Of a DNA stretch of 52,108 bases, positions 8,401 to 16,028 are shown one piece after another. Under the pieces are notes generated by a model that was given only the letters and a program-made list of their open reading frames with translations, was not told where the DNA came from and searched no databases. The stretch's first letter is position 1; every line of letters starts with the position of its first letter. Made by a program: the position numbers and the translations under genes. This DNA is from Bacteroidales bacterium (GTDB taxonomy: Bacteria; Bacteroidota; Bacteroidia; Bacteroidales; VadinHA17): assembly GCA_021157415.1 (NCBI GenBank), contig JAGGWN010000063.1, positions 1 through 52,108 on the forward strand, read 5' to 3'.

Positions 8401-9644
8401 AAATAGGTAACAAAAGGCAAATTATGCCGGAAAACGACCATCTTGATTCGTTTTCCCGCCTTCCCTTCGAAGATCCGGTAGATGTCGTCCATGGTCATAT
8501 GCGAGACCTGTTTCCCGTTGATTTTGTCCAGCTTGTCTCCTCTTTTCAAACCGGCCCGGACAGCAGAGGAATTTTTTCGCAAATCGGAGATGAGATAGTA
8601 GGCCGTGCCGGGGATGGGGGCGCTGATGGTGATTCCGGCGCGGTTGACGGTAAAAGGCGCATGGAAATATTTGTTGGGCCTGAGGGTGATACGGTGATTG
8701 GAATAATCGAGCGTGACATCAAAACGTCTCAGGATCTCTGCCCCCAGACTGCCGTTTCGACCATCCGCCCATATGATGTTTTGCAGGGAGAGGGTGTCGG
8801 GATAGGCAACAATTATCTGCGGAAAAGAGAAAGGCCCCAGCCTGAAGGAGGGTAAGCGGCCAATCCTCCCGTTGATGTTACCGCTGAGGCCGCTTCCCAG
8901 ATACATGTTGACCGTCCGGGAAGGCATGGCAAGCCCCTCCCTTGTGCCGGGCAGCAACCAAATGGCATGATTGGCGCCGGAATCAATAAGTAGCTTGACG
9001 GTGACCTCCCGGCCTTTTTCATTGAGGACAGTGCCATATACATAGGGCTTCATGTTGGAAATGACCAGAGGCAGGGTTTTATCATCCCTGCCAGGTTTAT
9101 ATCTGAAGTGTTCAGGATCATACAGTGTAATTACTTTCCTGACATAATCAATATGTATGATGAATTGACTGAAAATTTTATATCCGATAAGCCCATGAAC
9201 CCGTATGCCCAGAATCGAAGAAAGATGAAAAACATCCTGCATCAGCACATACATTTCCTGGTTATTTCCTATGATTCCCGGGATCATGAAAGTGTTTTCT
9301 GTGGAGATCAAGGCATCCAGCGGCTCACCACTGCCCAGTCCTTTCATCTTCGTTTGCCTGGAATATTTCAGAGACAGACTGTCCCCCATTGACAGTTCGG
9401 TTATAATGGTGTTATTGATGCCCGTGTCCAGGATAAAATGCAGGGTGTCCGAGTTATTGATGATAACAGGTATGATGATGAGATTATTTGCCAGGTCAAA
9501 GCGGAAGGATACTCTCTTGTCCCCGGGATTGAGAAACATCATGCTTGCTTCGGGAACCTGGGCAGCAACAGGAACCCCCAATCGCCAAAACATCGAAAGG
9601 AAAATAATAATCCCTGACAGGCTTAGGAGACTTTTTTTCAACAT
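8379..9644 (-). CDS. Exported retropepsin-like aspartyl protease with C-terminal PDZ domain
   Basis: This 421-residue protein begins with a hydrophobic signal or anchor (about residues 5-28), so it should act in the envelope. Two aspartyl-protease half sites are visible: FILDTGINNTII (about 70-81) and LLIDSGANHAIW (about 218-229). Both half sites lie in one chain, as in a fused two-lobed protease. The last 90 residues form a PDZ domain (AVRAGLKRGDKLDKINGKQV), which usually binds C-termini or unfolded substrate. The physiological substrate is unknown. The gene converges on the DPP-IV gene and shares 22 bp with its 3' end, so the two transcripts are antisense there. Confidence 0.85.
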   Translation of the reverse strand: MLKKSLLSLSGIIIFLSMFWRLGVPVAAQVPEASMMFLNPGDKRVSFRFDLANNLIIIPVIINNSDTLHFILDTGINNTIITELSMGDSLSLKYSRQTKMKGLGSGEPLDALISTENTFMIPGIIGNNQEMYVLMQDVFHLSSILGIRVHGLIGYKIFSQFIIHIDYVRKVITLYDPEHFRYKPGRDDKTLPLVISNMKPYVYGTVLNEKGREVTVKLLIDSGANHAIWLLPGTREGLAMPSRTVNMYLGSGLSGNINGRIGRLPSFRLGPFSFPQIIVAYPDTLSLQNIIWADGRNGSLGAEILRRFDVTLDYSNHRITLRPNKYFHAPFTVNRAGITISAPIPGTAYYLISDLRKNSSAVRAGLKRGDKLDKINGKQVSHMTMDDIYRIFEGKAGKRIKMVVFRHNLPFVTYFYLEDFI

Positions 9645-9921
9645 ATGTGCTGACTTTCACTTTCTACGGATGTTAAAATACGGAAATATTCTGTATTTTC
9701 CGGAAGAATAACACAGCAAGATGAAAATAGCATGATTAAGACCTGTCAAAAAGACATGTAAGTATTTAATGTACAGACACAATGGCATGTAAAAGAAGGT
9801 TTATGTGGTTGGCAAAGATATTGAAGGGAGAGGGCGGAATTTAAAATGAATGCAAGGGAAAGATATATTACCCGTATATCTTAACCGTCACAAAATATAA
9901 ATGTAAGAAAGGAGAGCAAAA
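9645..9921. other. Divergent promoter region of the aspartyl protease and clpB
   Basis: This 277-nt gap contains no gene. Near the protease start, an imperfect inverted repeat lies at 9675-9699, with AAAATAC at 9675-9681 and GTATTTT at 9693-9699 plus nested CGGAAATA/TATTTTCCG arms. It could be an operator or simply AT-rich symmetry. On the clpB side I see no CIRCE element and no clear -33/-7 pair. A purine-rich AAGGAGAG lies 10-16 nt before the clpB ATG and may serve as its ribosome binding site. Confidence 0.45.
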
Positions 9922-12513
9922 ATGAATTTGAATAATTTTACGATAAAGTCACAGGAGGCGATACAGCAGGCCATTGAGGTAGCCAAAGGGTTGAATAACC
10001 AGGCCATTGAAAATGGACATCTGATGAAGGGGATCTTCTCACAGGGAGAGAATATTACGAATTACCTGTTCAGGAAACTGGACGTGAACATGGAACGGTT
10101 TACACAGATACTGGAGAAGATCCTGGAAGGATACCCCAAGGTGAGTGGGGGAGAGCCTTATCTGTCACAGACGGCGTCCAAAAGCCTGGATGAGGCCTTG
10201 AAAATTTCCCGGGAGATGGGAGATCAGTTTGTGTCGATAGAGATGATGATCCTGGGAATATTCAGAACCAACGACGACGTATCCAAACTCATGAAAGACA
10301 TGGGTATAACGGAGAAAGACCTGCTGGCGGCTATTAAGGAACTGAGAAAGGGCAGCACGGTGGCTGACCAGAATGCGGAGAGTACGTTTGATGCACTCAA
10401 CCGGTTTGCTTTAAACCTGAACGATATGGCCCGTACCGGCAAGCTCGATCCGGTCATTGGCCGGGATGAGGAGATCAGAAGGGTGTTGCAAATTCTCTCC
10501 CGCAGGACCAAGAACAATCCTATCCTCATCGGGGAGCCGGGTGTTGGGAAGACGGCCATTGCCGAAGGACTGGCACACAGGATCGTACGGGGTGATGTGC
10601 CGGAAAACCTGAAAACCAAACAGATCTATTCGCTGGATATGGGAGCTCTTATTGCCGGGGCCAAGTATAAAGGAGAGTTTGAAGAACGACTGAAAGCGGT
10701 GGTTAAAGAAGTGGTGTCGGCCCATGGTGAGATCATTCTCTTTATTGATGAAATACATACCCTGGTAGGTGCCGGGAAGTCAGAGGGTGCCATGGATGCT
10801 GCCAATATCCTGAAACCCGCCCTGGCCCGCGGAGAACTGAGAGCCATCGGGGCAACCACCCTGAATGAGTACCGGAAATTCTTTGAAAAAGACAAGGCGC
10901 TGGAAAGACGTTTTCAGGTGGTAATGGTAGATGAACCGGATGTGCCCAGTGCGGTTTCTATTCTGCGGGGCCTGAAAGAAAGGTATGAGAATCACCACAA
11001 AGTAAGAATCAGGGATGAGGCCATCGTGGCTGCAGTGGAATTGTCGCATCGGTATATTACCGATCGTTTTCTGCCGGATAAAGCCATCGATCTGATCGAC
11101 GAGGCAGCTGCCCGTCTGAGGCTGGAGATGGACTCTCTGCCGCGTGAACTGGATGACCTGGAGCGAAAGATACGACAACTGGAGATCGAGCGGGAAGCCC
11201 TGAAGATAGAAGGAGACAAAGAAAAGACCAGGGAGATGAGCCGGGAGATCGAGAACCTGTCTCAGGAACTGAATAAGCTGAAGGCCAAATGGAAAACGGA
11301 AAAGGATATGATCGTACAGATCCAGCAACACAAGCAGAATATGGAGAATCTGAAACATGAAGCCGAGCTGGCGGAACGGTCGGGGGATTACGGACGTGTG
11401 GCCGAGATCAGGTATGGCAAGCTGTCGGAAGAAGAACAGAAAATAGAGGAGCTGCAGACGAAGATGAATGAGTTACAAAAAGACGACCCGCTGATCCGGG
11501 AAGAGGTGACGGCCGAGGACATTGCCGAGATCGTATCCAGCTGGACCGGCATCCCGGTAAAACGGATGCTCCGGAGCGAAAGAGAGAAACTCCTGCACCT
11601 GGAGGAAGAATTGCATAAAAGGGTGGTAGGTCAGGATGAGGCTATACAGGCCGTGGCTGATGCTGTGCGCAGAAGCCGTGCCGGCCTGCAGGATACCAAA
11701 AGACCTATCGGTTCCTTTATTTTTATGGGGACTACCGGCGTCGGGAAGACCGAATTGGCCAAGGCCCTGGCGGAGGTGTTGTTCAATGACGAGAACATGA
11801 TGACACGTATTGATATGTCCGAATATCAGGAACGCCATTCGGTATCACGCCTGATCGGTGCACCTCCGGGATATGTAGGGTATGACGAAGGCGGTCAGCT
11901 GACCGAAGCGGTGCGGAGAAAACCTTATTCGGTGATCTTGCTGGACGAAATCGAAAAAGCTCATCCGGATGTATTCAATATCCTCCTGCAGGTGCTTGAT
12001 GACGGTCGTCTTACGGATAATAAAGGTCGAACCGTCAACTTCAGGAATACCATTATCATCATGACCTCCAACATTGGAAGCCAGTTGATCCAGGAAAATA
12101 TCCGGAACATGAACGGCAAGAACAAAGCACAGAGTATGGAAGAAACACGCCGCCAGGTGATGGACCTGCTGCAACGTACCATCAGACCGGAGTTTCTGAA
12201 CCGTATTGACGAAATTATTATGTTTACTCCACTTGATAATGCGCAGATCCGTGAAATCGTTAAACTGCAGTTTGAACACATACGCAGACTGCTGGTCGAG
12301 CAACAGGTGGATATTGTGCTGGATGAGGATGCACTGGACTGGATCGCCGGAGTTGGTTTCGACCCGGTTTACGGAGCTCGTCCGATCAAGCGGGTGATGC
12401 AACGTGAGGTGCTGAATGAGTTGTCCAAACAACTGATTGCAGGAACAATCAACAAGGATTCAACCATTCATGTGAGCGTGGAGAACGATCATATCGTCTT
12501 CCGGAATGAGTGA
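9922..12513 (+). CDS. clpB: ClpB disaggregase (AAA+ chaperone)
   Basis: This 863-residue cytoplasmic ATPase pulls proteins out of aggregates together with DnaK. The N-terminal Clp repeat domain covers about residues 1-145. NBD1 has Walker [10 protein letters not shown] (about 204-212) and Walker [12 protein letters not shown] long charged coiled-coil middle domain (about 410-525) identifies ClpB rather than ClpA or ClpC. NBD2 has Walker [10 protein letters not shown] (about 605-613) and [13 protein letters not shown]. The length is normal and all motifs are intact; the ClpP-binding IGF loop is not apparent. A strong hairpin terminator follows 14 nt after the stop. The gene is monocistronic. 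Confidence 0.97.
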   Translation: MNLNNFTIKSQEAIQQAIEVAKGLNNQAIENGHLMKGIFSQGENITNYLFRKLDVNMERFTQILEKILEGYPKVSGGEPYLSQTASKSLDEALKISREMGDQFVSIEMMILGIFRTNDDVSKLMKDMGITEKDLLAAIKELRKGSTVADQNAESTFDALNRFALNLNDMARTGKLDPVIGRDEEIRRVLQILSRRTKNNPILIGEPGVGKTAIAEGLAHRIVRGDVPENLKTKQIYSLDMGALIAGAKYKGEFEERLKAVVKEVVSAHGEIILFIDEIHTLVGAGKSEGAMDAANILKPALARGELRAIGATTLNEYRKFFEKDKALERRFQVVMVDEPDVPSAVSILRGLKERYENHHKVRIRDEAIVAAVELSHRYITDRFLPDKAIDLIDEAAARLRLEMDSLPRELDDLERKIRQLEIEREALKIEGDKEKTREMSREIENLSQELNKLKAKWKTEKDMIVQIQQHKQNMENLKHEAELAERSGDYGRVAEIRYGKLSEEEQKIEELQTKMNELQKDDPLIREEVTAEDIAEIVSSWTGIPVKRMLRSEREKLLHLEEELHKRVVGQDEAIQAVADAVRRSRAGLQDTKRPIGSFIFMGTTGVGKTELAKALAEVLFNDENMMTRIDMSEYQERHSVSRLIGAPPGYVGYDEGGQLTEAVRRKPYSVILLDEIEKAHPDVFNILLQVLDDGRLTDNKGRTVNFRNTIIIMTSNIGSQLIQENIRNMNGKNKAQSMEETRRQVMDLLQRTIRPEFLNRIDEIIMFTPLDNAQIREIVKLQFEHIRRLLVEQQVDIVLDEDALDWIAGVGFDPVYGARPIKRVMQREVLNELSKQLIAGTINKDSTIHVSVENDHIVFRNE

Positions 12514-12527
12514 TGGAATCTGTAATG

Positions 12528-12560
12528 AAAAAAGGGACCGGAGGAGGTCCCTTTTTTTTT
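12528..12560. terminator. Bidirectional rho-independent terminator after clpB
   Basis: A stem of AAAAAAGGGACC (12528-12539) with GGTCCCTTTTTT (12546-12557), a six-base loop and a nine-T run to 12560. Because an A-run precedes it, the structure also works on the minus strand, ending the STAS/Hpt transcript that arrives from the right. Confidence 0.9.
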
Positions 12561-12579
12561 AAGAACAATCCCCTGGTTA

Positions 12580-12933
12580 TCAGGAGGCGGAAAAATTTTT
12601 CAGGCAATCTTCCACATTGTCCTCAATATCAAAAATATTATGGAGCTGCAACAATTTAAACAATTCCATTACTTCGTCCGAAACATCACAGATTTTTAAA
12701 AAACCGTATTTGTTGTTGGCGGTTTTCATCAGGGAGAGCAACACGCCGAAGCCGGAACTGTCCACGTATTTTATACCTTTCAGGCTTAAGATCAGCTTGG
12801 TGTTGGGAGCATCAAACAAAGCATTCAGTTGTTTTTTTGCTTCCTCGGTGATCAGTGCATTGAACTTTTTGATGTCTTCCTTAAAGTGTATGATAACGAT
12901 ATCATCTTTTTTTTCTATGGTAAATAGATCCAT
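12580..12933 (-). CDS. STAS-domain protein (anti-sigma factor antagonist type)
   Basis: The 117 residues form a single STAS domain, the fold of SpoIIAA/RsbV. These proteins are switched by phosphorylation of one serine and bind an anti-sigma kinase or another partner. The conserved loop KYVDSSGFGVLLSL (about residues 55-68) keeps the Asp-Ser pair, so phosphorylation is possible. It starts 6 nt after the end of the Hpt gene on the same strand, so the two are almost certainly one operon. No RsbW-like kinase or PP2C phosphatase gene is present in the window, so the partner lies elsewhere or is part of the phosphorelay. Its transcript ends at the terminator next to clpB. Confidence 0.88.
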   Translation of the reverse strand: MDLFTIEKKDDIVIIHFKEDIKKFNALITEEAKKQLNALFDAPNTKLILSLKGIKYVDSSGFGVLLSLMKTANNKYGFLKICDVSDEVMELFKLLQLHNIFDIEDNVEDCLKNFSAS

Positions 12934-12939
12934 CGGATT

Positions 12940-13308
12940 TTATTGTTTTGGTTTCTCAAAATTTGATTTTAACTCTTCAACGGCATGCGTGGTTTCGTCA
13001 ACGAACCGCTCAATATATCCGGAATATTTCTCCGGCGATTTTGCTTCTTTGGCATTCAATTCAAATTCTTTAAGCATAGCTGCCAGGTCGTTCATGCCCA
13101 TGATGGCGATGGAAGATTTGGCTTTGTGGGCCAGCATGCCCAGGTTGGTCCAGTCCTGCTTTTCGTAAAGTTTCTGCATCTCACGGATGAATTCCGGAAC
13201 CTGTTCGATAAAAATATCAACAAGTTCCCTGATGATGGTTTCATCCCCTCCCGACATACTTTCTATATATTCGAGATTTACGTATTCAAGATTTCTTTTA
13301 CCAGCCAT
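12940..13308 (-). CDS. Hpt-domain histidine phosphotransfer protein
   Basis: This 122-residue protein carries phosphate between response-regulator receivers in a phosphorelay. The helical Hpt domain contains AHKAKSSIAIMGM (about residues 60-72), with the phosphorylatable histidine followed by Lys and Ser as in HxxKxxS. An ATG at 13350 would add 14 residues, but a -7 promoter box (TATATTTG) lies between the two start codons, so the start at 13308 (MAGKRNLEY) is preferred. It is cotranscribed with the STAS gene. The histidine kinase at 16029-18740 and receiver at 15615-15980 on the same strand are natural partners; neither of those contains its own Hpt. Confidence 0.85.
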   Translation of the reverse strand: MAGKRNLEYVNLEYIESMSGGDETIIRELVDIFIEQVPEFIREMQKLYEKQDWTNLGMLAHKAKSSIAIMGMNDLAAMLKEFELNAKEAKSPEKYSGYIERFVDETTHAVEELKSNFEKPKQ

Positions 13309-13328
13309 GATGTGTCGATATGTTTGTT

Positions 13329-13363
13329 CAAATATAAAAAAAACTTTCATTTATAAGAACAAA
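13329..13363 (-). promoter_or_regulatory. Promoter of the Hpt-STAS operon
   Basis: Read on the minus strand, TTTG (13363-13360) is followed after 23 nt by TATATTTG (13336-13329), a full match to the Bacteroidetes -7 box. The spacing is slightly long. Transcription would begin around 13323, about 15 nt before the ATG at 13308. This rules out the longer reading from 13350. Confidence 0.5.
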
Positions 13364-13520
13364 GCACCGATTCTTTCCGTAGAAAATAAAAATAATTACT
13401 TTCGTTGTGTCTTATGAGGTCCGGTTATGGGGGAAGCACATCATTACGGAATGTATCTAATAAAGATATTTGTTTACTCACAGCGTATCAGACTGTAACG
13501 TTAATTTAAAAAAGAACCTT

Positions 13521-15605
13521 ATGAAAAGAATGGTTGTTCTTTTTTTTCTGTTTCTGTTTTTTACAGCCCCTGCTTTGCATTCGCAGACTTTTCTAATTAT
13601 TAAGAAAGGTGATTTTAAGAATGGTAAACAAGGCTTTGAAGCAGCATGGGATCATCTGCAACAGGGGGATGCCTGGTATCGGAAGGGAACGGGATTCTTT
13701 CCTCTGGCGTTGGCAGAATATCTTAAAGCGTATGATTATAACCCGGGACATCCGAAACTGAATTATAAGATCGGTATTTGTTATCTGTTTACCGATCATA
13801 AAGACAGGGCCCTGGAATACCTGACCAAAGCCTATTTGCTGGGGAAGGAGCTAACGCCGGATATTTACTATTTCCTGGGTCTGGCCGGTCAATATAATTA
13901 CCTGTTTGACGATGCCTTGCAGAATTACAGATATTTTGTGGACCATGGTGAGAGAAAGTCTCTGAAAATATGGGGGGAGCAGGCACGAAGACATATTGAA
14001 GAATGTGAGAATGCCAAAGAGATCGTTAAGGATACGGTCCGTGTGGTAATAGTTGATTTGGGAAATAACCTGAATTCGGAATATGATGATTATAAAACGG
14101 TGCTCAATCCCGCGAGTGATCATTTGTATTTTACCTCTCGCCGTCCGGAGTCGGATAAGCAGCTTCCCAACCGGTTTGATAATAAGTTTGAGGAAGATAT
14201 TTATCAAAGTGTTCAGGAAAACGGGGGGTGGAGCGAGGCTTATCGGATGAAGAAACCTGTGAATTCAAAATACAATGATGCGGCGGTAGCTGTTTCGCCG
14301 GATGACAGAAAATTATATATCTACAGAGGAAACAAGAAGAACGGAAGCATCCTGGTCAGTAAGAACAAAAATGGAAAATGGAAAAAGCCCTCTTCTGCAC
14401 TGCCTCACATCAATTCAAAAGGACAGGAGACCTCCCTTTTTTTCCTGCCGGATAGCAATGTGGTTTATTTTGTTTCGGATCGAAAGAAATTAACCCATGG
14501 TGGCAAGGATATTTTCATGATCCGGCGATTGGAAAAAAACAAATGGAGCAAGCCGGAGGCTCTGGACACGACCGTCAATACAAGGTATGATGAGGAGAGT
14601 CCGTACGTAACACCGGACGGCAGAATCCTTTACTTCAGTTCCCAGGGCCACAATTCCATGGGTGGATTTGATGTGTTCCGGTCGGTAAAGGATTCTGCCG
14701 GACATTGGTCGGCACCCCAGAATCTGGGTTATCCTGTCAACACACCCGATGACGACCTGTTTTACACTCCTTCTCCGTTGGATTCTTCGGTGGCTTATAT
14801 CTCAGGTATCCGGGAGGAAACCGTCGGTTTGAAAGATATGTACAGGATAACGTGGTTGCCTCCGCTGCCGGTAGATACCGTGAAGGTTGATACGGTACCG
14901 AAAGATACGGTTCCGGAAGTCAACCCCCGGTCCGTTACCCCTCCGGCTCCTGTCATGGTTCCGGTGCCTGTGCCGGAGGTTAAGCCCTGGATTATTGAAG
15001 GAAAGGTTATGGACCTCAGGGACTCTCTGCCGGTGATGGCTTCCATTGATATTATTGACCTGGAAAAAAACGAGATCGTTGGAAAAACCATATCCGGAAA
15101 AGAAGACGGAGCTTTCCGGATTACGGCAAAGAACAGAAAAAGTATCGGCGTGGAACTGAATGCTCCGGGATATATGTTTTTTCTGGATGTGATCCCGGCG
15201 CCGGAAAATGATACGGTCACCCGTACAACTTATGATTTTTATCTGAAAAAGATTGAGGCCGGTGCTAAGGTTGTTTTGCAGAATATTTTCTTTGATTTTG
15301 CAAAAGCAACCCTTAAGCCTGAATCTTATCCCTCTTTAGACCGGGTAGTTAAATTTATGCAGGACAATCCGGATATTAAGGTAGAGATTGCAGGGCATAC
15401 CGACAATATCGGTTCGGATGCAGTGAACCTAAAGCTCTCGCGTGCCCGGGCTGCTGCCGTAGTGGACTATCTGGTGTCCAAAGGAATAAATCCATCCCGT
15501 CTGGTGGCCAAAGGATATGGCGAGAGCCAGCCGGTAACTTCTAACGATACAGACGAAGGAAGGGCACAGAACAGAAGGGTGGAATTTAAAATCCTGAAAT
15601 TGTGA
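13521..15605 (+). CDS. Outer-membrane OmpA-family protein with TPR and PD40 propeller (PorE-like)
   Basis: This 694-residue protein is exported by the signal peptide MKRMVVLFFLFLFF...HSQ. The ATG at 13521 places the signal at the N-terminus; the earlier ATG at 13470 would add 17 polar residues in front of it. Domain order is TPR repeats (about 40-150), a PD40/WD40-like propeller (about 170-430), a proline-rich linker (about 455-485), a small carboxypeptidase-regulatory-like domain (about 490-570) and an OmpA peptidoglycan-binding domain (about 580-694, with AGHTDNIGSD and LSRARAAAVVDYL). This order matches PorE, a type IX secretion accessory protein, but T9SS genes are not nearby. Genes for a phosphorelay flank it on the opposite strand. 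Confidence 0.85.
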   Translation: MKRMVVLFFLFLFFTAPALHSQTFLIIKKGDFKNGKQGFEAAWDHLQQGDAWYRKGTGFFPLALAEYLKAYDYNPGHPKLNYKIGICYLFTDHKDRALEYLTKAYLLGKELTPDIYYFLGLAGQYNYLFDDALQNYRYFVDHGERKSLKIWGEQARRHIEECENAKEIVKDTVRVVIVDLGNNLNSEYDDYKTVLNPASDHLYFTSRRPESDKQLPNRFDNKFEEDIYQSVQENGGWSEAYRMKKPVNSKYNDAAVAVSPDDRKLYIYRGNKKNGSILVSKNKNGKWKKPSSALPHINSKGQETSLFFLPDSNVVYFVSDRKKLTHGGKDIFMIRRLEKNKWSKPEALDTTVNTRYDEESPYVTPDGRILYFSSQGHNSMGGFDVFRSVKDSAGHWSAPQNLGYPVNTPDDDLFYTPSPLDSSVAYISGIREETVGLKDMYRITWLPPLPVDTVKVDTVPKDTVPEVNPRSVTPPAPVMVPVPVPEVKPWIIEGKVMDLRDSLPVMASIDIIDLEKNEIVGKTISGKEDGAFRITAKNRKSIGVELNAPGYMFFLDVIPAPENDTVTRTTYDFYLKKIEAGAKVVLQNIFFDFAKATLKPESYPSLDRVVKFMQDNPDIKVEIAGHTDNIGSDAVNLKLSRARAAAVVDYLVSKGINPSRLVAKGYGESQPVTSNDTDEGRAQNRRVEFKILKL

Positions 15606-15614
15606 TTTTTTTGC

Positions 15615-15980
15615 TTACCCCAGATATTTTTTTACAACCTCCAATAAACGATCCTTCATAATGGGTTTGGTCAGATAATCATTGCACCCGATCTTAAATG
15701 CGGTATCCCTGTCAAATTCCATGGCGTGCGCCGTCTGGGCTACAATGGGCAGATCCGAACGGAATTTTCTGATCTCTCGGGTTGCTTCATATCCATCCAT
15801 AACAGGCATTTTTATATCCATCAGTATAAGAGATACTTCTTCATGTGATTGACAGTATTCTACGGCTTTTAATCCGTTTTCTGCCCTGATTATATCTGTT
15901 CCGAGCGATGCAAGCATCTTACTGATGACAAAATAGTTTAAATCATTATCTTCGGCTATTAATATGCTTTTATTAGTCAT
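15615..15980 (-). CDS. Single-domain response regulator (CheY-like receiver)
   Basis: These 121 residues are a complete receiver domain with no output domain. The acidic pocket is LIAEDND near residue 10, the phosphoacceptor aspartate is in LILMDIKMPVMDG (about residue 55), and the conserved lysine is in YLTKPI (about 104). It follows the histidine kinase gene by 48 nt on the same strand, so both are likely cotranscribed. With no effector of its own, it probably passes phosphate to an Hpt protein or acts by binding a partner. It converges with the PorE-like gene, with 9 nt between the stop codons. Confidence 0.92.
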   Translation of the reverse strand: MTNKSILIAEDNDLNYFVISKMLASLGTDIIRAENGLKAVEYCQSHEEVSLILMDIKMPVMDGYEATREIRKFRSDLPIVAQTAHAMEFDRDTAFKIGCNDYLTKPIMKDRLLEVVKKYLG

Positions 15981-16028
15981 GGTCTTTCTTCTTCTTTCTT
16001 TGGTACTTAATGATTGATAAATGAAACA

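Noticed and set aside
9832-9860. Similarity between 9832-9860 and 23291-23320
   Set aside because: About 25 of 30 positions match with one gap, but the sequence is purine-rich and the evidence for a real repeat is weak.
12940-13350. Longer Hpt protein starting at 13350
   Set aside because: The promoter -7 box lies between this ATG and the one at 13308, so the longer form would not be transcribed from that promoter.
15606-15614. Possible terminator between the PorE-like gene and the receiver gene
   Set aside because: Only 9 nt separate the stop codons and no hairpin can be formed there.
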